Shown: piece after piece, positions 14,538 through 23,298 of the stretch
Numbering within the stretch: position 1 is the first letter of the stretch
Layout: each line of letters begins with the position of its first letter
Assembly (NCBI GenBank): GCA_002347755.1
Contig: DDXT01000062.1
Location: 1 to 26,727, forward strand
Direction: 5' to 3'
DNA from: Caryophanales bacterium UBA2253
GTDB taxonomy: Bacteria; Bacillota_I; Bacilli_A; ML615J-28; CAG-698
Length of the DNA: 26,727 nt
Translations under genes and position numbers: made by a program
The notes under the pieces: model-generated
The model's input: the letters and a program-made list of their open reading frames with translations, nothing else
What the model was told of the DNA's origin: nothing
Database searches by the model: none

Positions 14538-15206
14538 ATGGTGAAAACTAGGTATTATTTGTCAATGATCCTCATAATCTGCTCAATTCTGCTTTTGATT
14601 TCAACGGCGGTTTTTGGCTGGATGGTTTTCACAAAGAAAAAATCAATGTCTTCATTTGAAGCCGGCGAAATCCTCACCCTCACTTATGCAAATGGCAGTG
14701 CGATTACAACCTCTTTTCAGCTTGAAGACCTGGCGTACGTTGGTTTTTTTGATGATATTTATTTGGATAGATCAAATGTGCTAAACCAGATGGCTTCGGT
14801 TGGAACCATTCGAATAATCAATGACATTGATTCAGTAGACATTAAAAACTTGGTTGAGATTGATATCACCGGGCAAACAAATGGGTTGTTTTATTTGATT
14901 GTTTATGAAGGAAAGAACGTCCCGGTAGAACAAATCGGACTGGATCTTGATTACCATGCCATCATCCAAACAATAATTGGATCCGAAAGTTCCGAAATTA
15001 TTCAACGTCAATTGCTGACCGATTACAATGCAAACACCATTCAAACGATTCACAACGAACAACTGTCCGGTGCGGATTGGATTTCTTTTCAAATTGCTGT
15101 TTGGGGAGACTATGAAGCATTAGCGGTCCCTTTAAACTATTTGTCGTATACTTATTCGTTGAATTTGAATATTAACTTCATCCAATGGGAAGGGATGGTG
15201 GAGTAA
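14538..15206 (+). CDS. SipW-type secreted protein, first gene after riboswitch 3
   Basis: This 222-residue protein starts at 14538, 6-7 nt after AAAGGAG (14525-14531). An in-frame ATG at 14472 is rejected because it lies inside the riboswitch. The N-terminal hydrophobic segment ends STAVFGWMVFTKKKS, a variant of the YAW signature, followed by a SFEAGEILTLTY block that recalls the SAGEGIEMSLD block of the upstream family, and a beta-rich domain with no cysteine and no anchor. I infer a small exported subunit acting with the giant protein encoded two genes downstream. Direct homology to TasA is not clear. Confidence 0.68.
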   Translation: MVKTRYYLSMILIICSILLLISTAVFGWMVFTKKKSMSSFEAGEILTLTYANGSAITTSFQLEDLAYVGFFDDIYLDRSNVLNQMASVGTIRIINDIDSVDIKNLVEIDITGQTNGLFYLIVYEGKNVPVEQIGLDLDYHAIIQTIIGSESSEIIQRQLLTDYNANTIQTIHNEQLSGADWISFQIAVWGDYEALAVPLNYLSYTYSLNLNINFIQWEGMVE

Positions 15207-15207
15207 A

Positions 15208-15882
15208 ATGAAAGAACCAATTTTTAGGTCCTTGATTCTCCCGTTTCTTTCCTTGGTCCTGACGTTGATACTGGCGTTCTCCTTGGTGTTTTCTTGGTAT
15301 ATAAAAGAAAAAGTAATTTCCTTTGTCTTAATGACTGGAGAATATGATGTTTCGATGACCGCCGCCTTTAATGATTCCGTTGTGGATGGAACCAGCCCTT
15401 ACTACGATGCTTTAAAGAAAGCAATTCTAGTGGATGGCAGCGATTACCAAAGTCCCAATTATATTGAGAACTTGGAAGTGTCTTTTTCCATCACCCCAGA
15501 CAACGATTCAAGGTTTCGGATTAAAATTCAGGACGAATGGCAACTGAAGCGAACATATTATGGGGTTGAGTATGTCATTACCGAAGCCTTGGCTTTTGAA
15601 GGTGAAGAAACCATTCCGGGGAATGCTCTCTTTCCATTTTTAATCATAAATTCTTCAAACTACACTTATGACAGTTCAACCGGTTATTTATATTTCAATC
15701 AGATCCTGGAAAAAGGACAAACTTATAATATTGATTTTATCAGTGGAGGAATCCCTTACCCAATTAGGTCAACTACAGCGTATTATGAAGAGTGCACTGT
15801 CTACTTGGATTTTTTAGTAGATGTGGTGCAAGCAAATCGTGCTACCCAGATTTGGGGAATCGGGTATGACTTTTTCGAATAG
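15208..15882 (+). CDS. SipW-type secreted protein, second gene after riboswitch 3
   Basis: This 224-residue protein begins 1 nt after the stop of the gene before it, indicating translational coupling; a GGGATGGTGGAG stretch serves as ribosome site. The N-terminal membrane segment ends LVFSWYIKEK, again a degenerate YAW-type site, followed by a LMTGEYDVSMTAAF block and a beta-rich domain. No cell-wall anchor or second helix is seen. It is probably an exported partner of its neighbour and of the giant protein; function beyond that cannot be read from sequence. Confidence 0.65.
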   Translation: MKEPIFRSLILPFLSLVLTLILAFSLVFSWYIKEKVISFVLMTGEYDVSMTAAFNDSVVDGTSPYYDALKKAILVDGSDYQSPNYIENLEVSFSITPDNDSRFRIKIQDEWQLKRTYYGVEYVITEALAFEGEETIPGNALFPFLIINSSNYTYDSSTGYLYFNQILEKGQTYNIDFISGGIPYPIRSTTAYYEECTVYLDFLVDVVQANRATQIWGIGYDFFE

Positions 15883-15904
15883 TTAAATTTTAAGAGGTAT
15901 TCCC

Positions 15905-18900
15905 ATGAAGAAAACCATAGTAAAAAAACTAAGCATGATTATTATCATCATTATTTTGATGATGTTTTTGGTTACCCTTCCGCTTAAGCAAACCGACAAA
16001 GCAAGCGGTTATGATTACGATTTATCCAACTACTGGGATGGATCGAACTTAACAATTTCTCCCTTATCCACGGTTTCTTATGAAAGCAAGTACCAACCTT
16101 ACAGTACGATTTATAACAATTCTTCAGCAATTGATCCCGAAAAAATCTATGTCATTTCCACCGCATTGGATTTGTATAATCTTTCAGAAGATTCAATGGG
16201 AACTTATCAGGACTCTTACTTAAGTTTGGATTATGTGCTAGGAACGGACATTAATTATGATGCAGCCTCACAACAAGGTTACCTTTTGCACCCGATTGGG
16301 TTCGAGACCACCCACCCTTTTACGGGAACTTTTGATGGCCAAGGTTTTCAGATTTCTAATCTTTATTTCGACCCAATTTCAACTTCGGAAATGTATACGA
16401 ATGATTATAAAAACGACTTAATGTATTATTCGCTTTTTTCACGTGTTTCTTCGACTGGAATCGTCAAGAACCTTGGATTGGTGAATCCTACCATGATTCA
16501 GCCAATAAACTGGGGAATCATGAGCTTTGCTTCTCCGTTAGTGGGCTTGAACGAAGGCCTTGTAGAGTTTGTTTATGTAATTGACGACCGAACTACTCAG
16601 GGAATCAGCGTTGACGGAGATTTCCATCTCGCTGGTATAATTTCTGTGAATCAAGGAACTTTTAGGAACTCTTTCTTGTCCGCTGAATGCGTAAAATCCG
16701 AAGCGGTTTCAACCAATATTTCAACGCGGACTGTTTTAACCTTTAACACCGGAACGTTAAGTAACGTTTATTTTGATGATACCGTCTATTTCCCGGATCT
16801 TGAGGCTGGCGATTTGGGAGTTGGGCTAGTAACCGCCGATTTTCAAAATCCGACCTATTTTGGGGCTGGTTGGTTCTTAAATGATTACTATTCTGAAACT
16901 AACCCGCAGGGGCAACTTAATAATACTTATCCGATTTTAAAGGGAATTGAGACGGACCTTACCGGACAATTCTTAATCTCCAATGCCACCGATTTGCATT
17001 ATATGTCCACCCTTTTGTCAGCTTCTAGTTATTTTAGAAGCAAAACCTATGTTCTGACCCAAGACATTGACATGAATCAGTTATCCTCGGGAAGTTTTAG
17101 GCCTTCAGCCACTCTTTTTTCGGGCACTTTTACCAGTGCCGTCATTTCCGACCCCGTTAATACTACTCTATATACTCATTCGATGACCGAAGGAGCTGTC
17201 GACCGCTATTCAATAATCGGATTGAGCGGATCCACGGCGACGGTCATCGGAACATATACTAGTTATGGGCTTTTTGGAGCTCTTTCAGGAACTGTGAAAG
17301 ATATCAATATCATCAATGGACAGATTTTGGCAACCGACACAGCTTCACACATCGCCAAAACCCGGAATTGCTTGGGATTTATTACGGGAAATTTGAGCGG
17401 GGGAACCATCAATAATGCTCACGTTTTAGGAACAATCGGACTCACCTCGGGAATTCAAATCGGGAAGACTTACATTGGCGGGTTGGTCGGTTATGGATAT
17501 GGAACGATAATCAATTCCACCGCCAGCGGATCTATTGATGGTGGAATTCACCCTTACATTGAAAACAGCAACGAAAGTGCCATTGGCGGATTGATCGGTT
17601 TTAGTTATCAAATGAAAGTTTCGCAATCAATTAATGCCATGGATATTAATGGCATCGGTTTTTCTGCTACAAACACCTCGGTCCTTTATGCTGGGGGAGT
17701 GATCGGAACCGGAATTACCAATGGGTTGACGGAAATCATGAACCTTGGGGATGTGAATTCCCATGCTACCTCCGGTTTTATTTATAAGATTTATCTTGGC
17801 GGCATCGTCGGGCTTCATACCAAAGAGATGCTCACCGTATCAAGAACAAATAATCAGGGAAACGTTAACGTTTTGATTAAAGGCGCTTTGGTGGCAAAGA
17901 TCGCTGGTTATGGCAACATTATCGGATCAACAAACTTTAATCTATACAGTTTGGCAAATGAAGGCCTCATCAGCAACAGCTATGTTGATGGAGGCGGGGC
18001 AAATTCTTTGGGGGCAGCGGTTCTCGAAACAGTGAAGTTGGAGATGGCAGGAGTAGTCATTACGGAAGGAACGAATGCTTATTTCCAAGGATTATTTAAT
18101 AAAGCCAATCAGACCGTCGATTTGAGCGTATGCTATCATTTTGCGGCGGTCATTCTTTGCAATAATAATTACTACGATAACGGCGGGACCTATGTCTATG
18201 ATGATGTCAGTTCAAGTTACGGACCCGTTGTCACCGTCGTTCAATCAAATAACGAAGGAAACATCAATGCCATCACCACCGGAGAAGTGACTTGGTATCA
18301 AATAAAATTATCTGGTAATTCACTTGGAAAGAACATTCATTTCTACCAAGTTCGTAACAGCGGTGACATAAGTGTCCACTTTACTTATCAAACCACTAAA
18401 TTGATGGAAAATGCTCCAACTGCAGACGGAGTGGTCAACCCATACAAAAACTTAAAAGTAATGGGTTTGCTCGAAGAAGTCAGTCAGGACAAATATGCAT
18501 CCAATCTCTATAATGGCGGGAAAATCTCCATTACGATGAACTCTGGACTCAAGGTCAAATTTAACCTATATATCGCGGGAATCGGTTACAAAAATGCCAA
18601 TACTAACATGTTTACTACCTATGGCATTGATTATACCGCCATTGACATTGATTCCAGCGTGCATGGCAGTATTCATAACGCCATCAATGACGGAGAGATT
18701 TACGTTGTTGGGGAGTTTTATGGACAGTCCCGTGTGTCGGGAATTGTCTCCATTAACGCTTCAATACTTTCCAGTTGCTTCAATACCGGAAACATCTTTA
18801 ACCAAAATGCCATAAAATCAGTAGGGTATTATGGGGATGGCGATTCTTATGCGGCCGGTGAATTTGAAGTTGAAACCGGAGGGATCACATTCTTGATGAA

Positions 18901-21900
18901 CGGCCAATACGCTCAGATCAAGGACAGTGCCAATTATGGTTCAGTCACTTCCTATTCAACCACCACCAGTGGTTGGGTAAACAGCTCGGGTATTGCCGTC
19001 CGAAACGAAAAAACCGAAAACGGAACTGACTACGGCGGAAGCCCAGTATCGGGATCGCATTTTGCGAAAATAGAGTTCTCGATAAATTATGGCAATATTT
19101 TTGCTTGGAATGTTACGAATGAAGCTTCTTATGCGGTCAGTAGCGAATCGCGATGCAAGGCCGGAGGAATCTTAGGCCTTGGAGTGTTGAGCACCATTAA
19201 CGTCATGAATTATGGCAACATTTACTCGCGCTATGTGGCCAGCGGAATGTATGCTTTTGTATTCTTCTCCAAGTTCTCGATTGGCATTGAAGAAGTCTTC
19301 ATTGCCAACTCAATCAACTATGGGAACATTCGCCGATTGATTTCTACTGGTTCCGGAACCGGTTGCCCGTTCTATTATGATTCTGCAACCCAAAGCACGT
19401 TGGTTCCAACCAACTACGTTGACCAAAATTATGTTCAAAAAACTTCAGGAAATTCAGAATACGCGTTTGGAGCTTTGATAGGGAAAATTCATACCGGTAG
19501 TTCGACTGGATGGGACTTTGACTCAGGAGCGTACTCCTTAGCGGACGTCATTTTCAGTTATTTAATCAATTTTGATGAAATAACCGACATCATCGGGAAA
19601 ACCCCGACCTCGAACATTACCAACGAAACCTTAGTTGCCAGCATCAATCAGTACATGGCAACCGTTAGGTTGAGCGATGGATCAATCTATCCGTTCAACC
19701 GAATTAAATCCTACTCACTGGATACCGCAGAGCTAACCGGGAATTCAGGTCGAGACGGCACAACCTATATGGGAATCTTCAATGAAGCCTTCTCCTTGCG
19801 TACTCCCCCAACCGTTTTTAACTTTGATACCGACCAATTTATTGCGGACTATATCCAATTCATTCCCTATTCGAAAGTCAATAGCACCCTGGCAGAACGC
19901 ATCGGATTGGATGTCATCGGCGAGATTGAAGGCGACGAGGTGGGAATTTACGCATTGTCTAGTTCAATGGGAATTTTGAATGGAGAGTTCATCCCCGATA
20001 ATGTAAATTTTTATCTTCTCAATCCACATTTGTTTGATGAATTCGGAGAATCAATCACCGATGATTCCTGGCAATTCGTTATCAACTCGGGTACGGAAAC
20101 AATTTATGCGAAATTCTACGATGGAATGAAGCAATTGGACAAATCCATCGCTTCGACGATTTTCAACATGGAATTGGTTTGCGATCAAGATTCTTCCATC
20201 GTCCTTCGAAACCCCTCTCTTGATCAAAGTACTCGAATGGCGACATTCTATGTTCCGAGTAATTCGGATGCCGCTCTTGGATCAACTGCTTCTCAGGTGC
20301 AGGTTTACCGGTATGTTGAAGCTGGAGAAGGCGTTTCAGGTTCTTACTTTATTCCTTATACTTACAACGGTACCACCGGGAAATATGTAGGTCAGTATAA
20401 AAGAAATATTGATGGCACGTACTCTTCAATCGGTCCATATGATTCTACTGGTATTTACAACTTAACTTTCAGCACTGGGACAACCCGGCAATATGGCGGT
20501 TATTACCGAAGCAGCAGCATGTATACAGATCCAAATGGTACGTTCTACCTTTACCAGTACTACTCCGGAAGAGCACGGACCTATACCCTACTTGACGTCT
20601 CTGACCAGTTGGGTGCCGGGTACGGAAAGTATCGTTTTGTTAGCGGAAATCAATATGTTTATGTTGGACCGACTACGGAAACGACCTATGTTCGCACCAC
20701 CGAAACGATTACTCTTTATTCAGACAATGGGAACACTTTTTCGATGAATTTGGATACTGATTCATATCAACTTGCTTCTTTGGCTTCGCTTCAATATGTA
20801 TACAACAGCGAAAACCATTATTTCAGCGGAAATTCCGGAGCAGGCATTCCCACCGCTGCCGGTATTTATTCCGACCTATTTTATGTATCCACCGGGCTGC
20901 CTGTCACACCTATGTCAGATTATTATGGATTAATTAGGGTATACTCCGAAGCTTATGTCCATGATCCGTTAAATGAAGGCGGAGACCCATACACATATTC
21001 GGATTACAAAATACGAATTGTTCGGGTTCCAAACCAAGCTTTTACCGCCGTTAATTCTCTTTTAGTCAATGGTCAAAGCGCCATTCCAAGCCCGATTCCA
21101 GACATAAATGATGTTACTGCGACTGCTAATATTGCCTATAAACCGGATGAAGCGAATGGAGGAACGGCAAACATCACTTTTGCAACCATAAATGCCGCCA
21201 ATCAATCCGACTTTCTTCCAGTCACCAGGTTTTTGGATAGTCTGGGTCAGGAGGTAAACGAAAACCTCTATTCTTTGAGCGGAGGCATTGTTACCGCATC
21301 AGGATCGTTTGATCCGATAACCGGTTCATGGGGACCGGGAACTGTGACTTTCAATTTAAGTACCGTTCAAGCTTTGCATAGCGGGGCATATACCATCGAG
21401 ATTACTCTTTCCGCATCGGACATCTATCATGTTCATGTCTATAAGGAAGAGAGCCCAGAAGCTGCTGTCCTTTCCTTAGATTACCAAAACGAATGGATAA
21501 TTGTTCCCGATTTGACAACAACCCTCCAATCCTCCATACCATTTGGAATTTACTACTTGGCGACTGACTCGGAGACCGATATTGTAAACTTTAGTAATCT
21601 TTCTACAATCACCGATGTCAATTATGATAATATTACCGGCGCCAATCTTCCGTACTATTTAGGATCTTTGGAAATATCTCCGTTCGCAAATATTAACTCG
21701 ATTGATTTCTCGGTGGCAATGTATGATTCGTATCGACATGTCTACACCATTGTTTATAACATTGAAGCGGAAGATGGGACTTTGGCTACCTTTACTCACA
21801 CTTTATTGGAACAAGAAGTTACACCGGATGTCGTTCAATCCTATGTCGACGGCAATCTCGTCGAAACTGCTCCTTACAATGTGATTGGGTTTGAACGAGA

Positions 21901-23059
21901 AACATCTCCGACCATTCGTTTAGACTTTGATTTCAGTAACATTTATTTCGCGGATGAGACTCCATTATCTGTCGATTCCGCCTTCCTTGGCAGCGGAACG
22001 GCAACCTTGGGAGTAGACTACTTTTTGGAGACCTTCAGCTCCTATGGATTTGAAGCTGAGTTTAGTCTGGGTACTCCAGTGGGTGATTATGAATTCATCA
22101 TGGATTACAACAATTCCGAGACTCTTTCGACCGGGGACGTTCTTAATTGGTCATATTTCTTCCAAACCGTTACGATTACAAAGAAATTGAATAACAACAG
22201 TCATCTAAAACTAATAACGTTTGTTTCAGACACCATCTTTTCCGGATTGGATACGGTAATGGACATTGTTGAAATGGATGATGTAACCTATCAAGCCTAT
22301 CTGAATGACCGTTTATCGCGTGAAATAATAGTTTTGCCAAATAGCGGAATCATTTACAATGATTATCTGGGCTATAACGCTTATTGGGCAATTGGCCAAG
22401 TTCAGAAAACTAATTTAGGGCATTACACACCAGGATTTACCAAGCCGTTGGGGGCTTCAGTTTATCGAATCATCGATGAGAATAACTTGAATGATCCAAG
22501 CCTCCAATCAACCGATCTTTACGATGATTTTACTCCAGACTATGAAGCATCAACCTTCAAATACATTCATTATCGAGTTTACGCGGAAGACTACGTCATG
22601 GGTGATCCAAATTACAACACTCACTACACGGATTACTATATTGCGGTTCAAGACATTACCAACAATATTAAATTAACTTTTGATATCGTTTTAGACGATT
22701 TAATCTCCCCGTCTTATTTTTACAAACTTTTTGTTACCCTAGATGTTGATGATTTGGCCTATAGTACTGCCTCGGAATCATTGTTTGCTTATTTTTATCA
22801 GACCCAAACCACCGGAACTCACATCCAATTTGAAAGCGGAATGTCAGGAGCGTATACCGTTGTAATCGACCTCCCGCCAGAATTTGATTTTACCATCCAA
22901 TTCTCCTCACCAAGCGTTTCGGTAAATGGTCATACTTTCCTTATTGCGGACTCAATAATCCCCAAGAAATATTCTTTTACGATTACCGTTATCTACAGTT
23001 CTTATAACCCTGATTGGGGACAAAGAGACACCTTCTTTTTTGGAGATTCTGTAAATTGA
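15905..23059 (+). CDS. Giant secreted beta-solenoid (GLUG-like repeat) surface protein
   Basis: This 2384-residue protein has a normal signal peptide or N-terminal anchor (about 10-30, Ile-rich), AAGAGGT 6-7 nt before the ATG, and no C-terminal anchor (no LPXTG, no final helix). Two GLUG-type units (YVLGTDIN...HPIG...FTGTFDGQGFQISNL at about 100-150; YVLTQDIDM...FSGTFTS at about 375-412) are followed by GGLVG/GGLIG/GGVIG/GGIVG modules (about 522-640). About a dozen N-x-G-x-I turns then recur every 30-60 residues (about 612-1140), as expected for a beta-solenoid. Residues about 1470-1590 are very tyrosine-rich. The rest to the C-terminus is beta-rich with Ig-like character. Such architecture fits an adhesin or matrix protein. 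It is riboswitch-controlled with two small SipW-type genes, which may anchor or polymerise it. How it stays on the cell is unknown. Confidence 0.85.
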   Translation: MKKTIVKKLSMIIIIIILMMFLVTLPLKQTDKASGYDYDLSNYWDGSNLTISPLSTVSYESKYQPYSTIYNNSSAIDPEKIYVISTALDLYNLSEDSMGTYQDSYLSLDYVLGTDINYDAASQQGYLLHPIGFETTHPFTGTFDGQGFQISNLYFDPISTSEMYTNDYKNDLMYYSLFSRVSSTGIVKNLGLVNPTMIQPINWGIMSFASPLVGLNEGLVEFVYVIDDRTTQGISVDGDFHLAGIISVNQGTFRNSFLSAECVKSEAVSTNISTRTVLTFNTGTLSNVYFDDTVYFPDLEAGDLGVGLVTADFQNPTYFGAGWFLNDYYSETNPQGQLNNTYPILKGIETDLTGQFLISNATDLHYMSTLLSASSYFRSKTYVLTQDIDMNQLSSGSFRPSATLFSGTFTSAVISDPVNTTLYTHSMTEGAVDRYSIIGLSGSTATVIGTYTSYGLFGALSGTVKDINIINGQILATDTASHIAKTRNCLGFITGNLSGGTINNAHVLGTIGLTSGIQIGKTYIGGLVGYGYGTIINSTASGSIDGGIHPYIENSNESAIGGLIGFSYQMKVSQSINAMDINGIGFSATNTSVLYAGGVIGTGITNGLTEIMNLGDVNSHATSGFIYKIYLGGIVGLHTKEMLTVSRTNNQGNVNVLIKGALVAKIAGYGNIIGSTNFNLYSLANEGLISNSYVDGGGANSLGAAVLETVKLEMAGVVITEGTNAYFQGLFNKANQTVDLSVCYHFAAVILCNNNYYDNGGTYVYDDVSSSYGPVVTVVQSNNEGNINAITTGEVTWYQIKLSGNSLGKNIHFYQVRNSGDISVHFTYQTTKLMENAPTADGVVNPYKNLKVMGLLEEVSQDKYASNLYNGGKISITMNSGLKVKFNLYIAGIGYKNANTNMFTTYGIDYTAIDIDSSVHGSIHNAINDGEIYVVGEFYGQSRVSGIVSINASILSSCFNTGNIFNQNAIKSVGYYGDGDSYAAGEFEVETGGITFLMNGQYAQIKDSANYGSVTSYSTTTSGWVNSSGIAVRNEKTENGTDYGGSPVSGSHFAKIEFSINYGNIFAWNVTNEASYAVSSESRCKAGGILGLGVLSTINVMNYGNIYSRYVASGMYAFVFFSKFSIGIEEVFIANSINYGNIRRLISTGSGTGCPFYYDSATQSTLVPTNYVDQNYVQKTSGNSEYAFGALIGKIHTGSSTGWDFDSGAYSLADVIFSYLINFDEITDIIGKTPTSNITNETLVASINQYMATVRLSDGSIYPFNRIKSYSLDTAELTGNSGRDGTTYMGIFNEAFSLRTPPTVFNFDTDQFIADYIQFIPYSKVNSTLAERIGLDVIGEIEGDEVGIYALSSSMGILNGEFIPDNVNFYLLNPHLFDEFGESITDDSWQFVINSGTETIYAKFYDGMKQLDKSIASTIFNMELVCDQDSSIVLRNPSLDQSTRMATFYVPSNSDAALGSTASQVQVYRYVEAGEGVSGSYFIPYTYNGTTGKYVGQYKRNIDGTYSSIGPYDSTGIYNLTFSTGTTRQYGGYYRSSSMYTDPNGTFYLYQYYSGRARTYTLLDVSDQLGAGYGKYRFVSGNQYVYVGPTTETTYVRTTETITLYSDNGNTFSMNLDTDSYQLASLASLQYVYNSENHYFSGNSGAGIPTAAGIYSDLFYVSTGLPVTPMSDYYGLIRVYSEAYVHDPLNEGGDPYTYSDYKIRIVRVPNQAFTAVNSLLVNGQSAIPSPIPDINDVTATANIAYKPDEANGGTANITFATINAANQSDFLPVTRFLDSLGQEVNENLYSLSGGIVTASGSFDPITGSWGPGTVTFNLSTVQALHSGAYTIEITLSASDIYHVHVYKEESPEAAVLSLDYQNEWIIVPDLTTTLQSSIPFGIYYLATDSETDIVNFSNLSTITDVNYDNITGANLPYYLGSLEISPFANINSIDFSVAMYDSYRHVYTIVYNIEAEDGTLATFTHTLLEQEVTPDVVQSYVDGNLVETAPYNVIGFERETSPTIRLDFDFSNIYFADETPLSVDSAFLGSGTATLGVDYFLETFSSYGFEAEFSLGTPVGDYEFIMDYNNSETLSTGDVLNWSYFFQTVTITKKLNNNSHLKLITFVSDTIFSGLDTVMDIVEMDDVTYQAYLNDRLSREIIVLPNSGIIYNDYLGYNAYWAIGQVQKTNLGHYTPGFTKPLGASVYRIIDENNLNDPSLQSTDLYDDFTPDYEASTFKYIHYRVYAEDYVMGDPNYNTHYTDYYIAVQDITNNIKLTFDIVLDDLISPSYFYKLFVTLDVDDLAYSTASESLFAYFYQTQTTGTHIQFESGMSGAYTVVIDLPPEFDFTIQFSSPSVSVNGHTFLIADSIIPKKYSFTITVIYSSYNPDWGQRDTFFFGDSVN

Positions 23060-23124
23060 TCCCCAATCGACCCCTTTTTGGAGTTCCGATTCTTGAAAAA
23101 AAACCCCAACCGTTTTAAAAGGGT

Positions 23125-23204
23125 CTGTCAAAAATTCTAGTGAAAAGTAAATTTTCACAGTTTGTTTTTTGGCGATAAATCGCCCCTGTCAAAAATTCTA
23201 GTGA
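23125..23204. repeat. 19-bp direct repeat with two hairpins (IS-end-like region)
   Basis: CTGTCAAAAATTCTAGTGA occurs exactly at 23125-23143 and 23186-23204. Between the copies lie GTGAAAA-GTAAA-TTTTCAC (23140-23158) and GGCGA-TAAA-TCGCC (23172-23183). The first copy is preceded by GGGT, giving a form like ISL3-family termini. It is probably the right edge of the transposase-bearing element or of nested elements. Confidence 0.55.
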
Positions 23205-23233
23205 TGGTTTAACGTCAAAAAAGCGCAAAAAAT

Positions 23234-23279
23234 AAAGTTCTAACAAAAACCGGGAAACCGACTTTGTTAGAACTTTTTT
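23234..23279. terminator. Bidirectional terminator between giant gene and ISL3 transposase
   Basis: AAAGTTCTAACAAA (23234-23247) pairs perfectly with TTTGTTAGAACTTT (23263-23276), with a small inner CGG-GAAA-CCG hairpin and T-rich ends on the plus strand. On the minus strand it sits just downstream of the transposase stop and is flanked by an A-rich stretch, so it can serve both converging genes. Confidence 0.8.
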
Positions 23280-23298
23280 AATGCCAGATTATGAATTA

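Noticed and set aside
159..23059. Mycoplasma-type code with TGA as Trp
   Set aside because: TGA ends several genes at sensible places and Trp is written TGG throughout.
23060..23298. CRISPR array suggested by the 19-bp repeat
   Set aside because: There are only two copies, the spacer region contains hairpins, and no cas gene is present.
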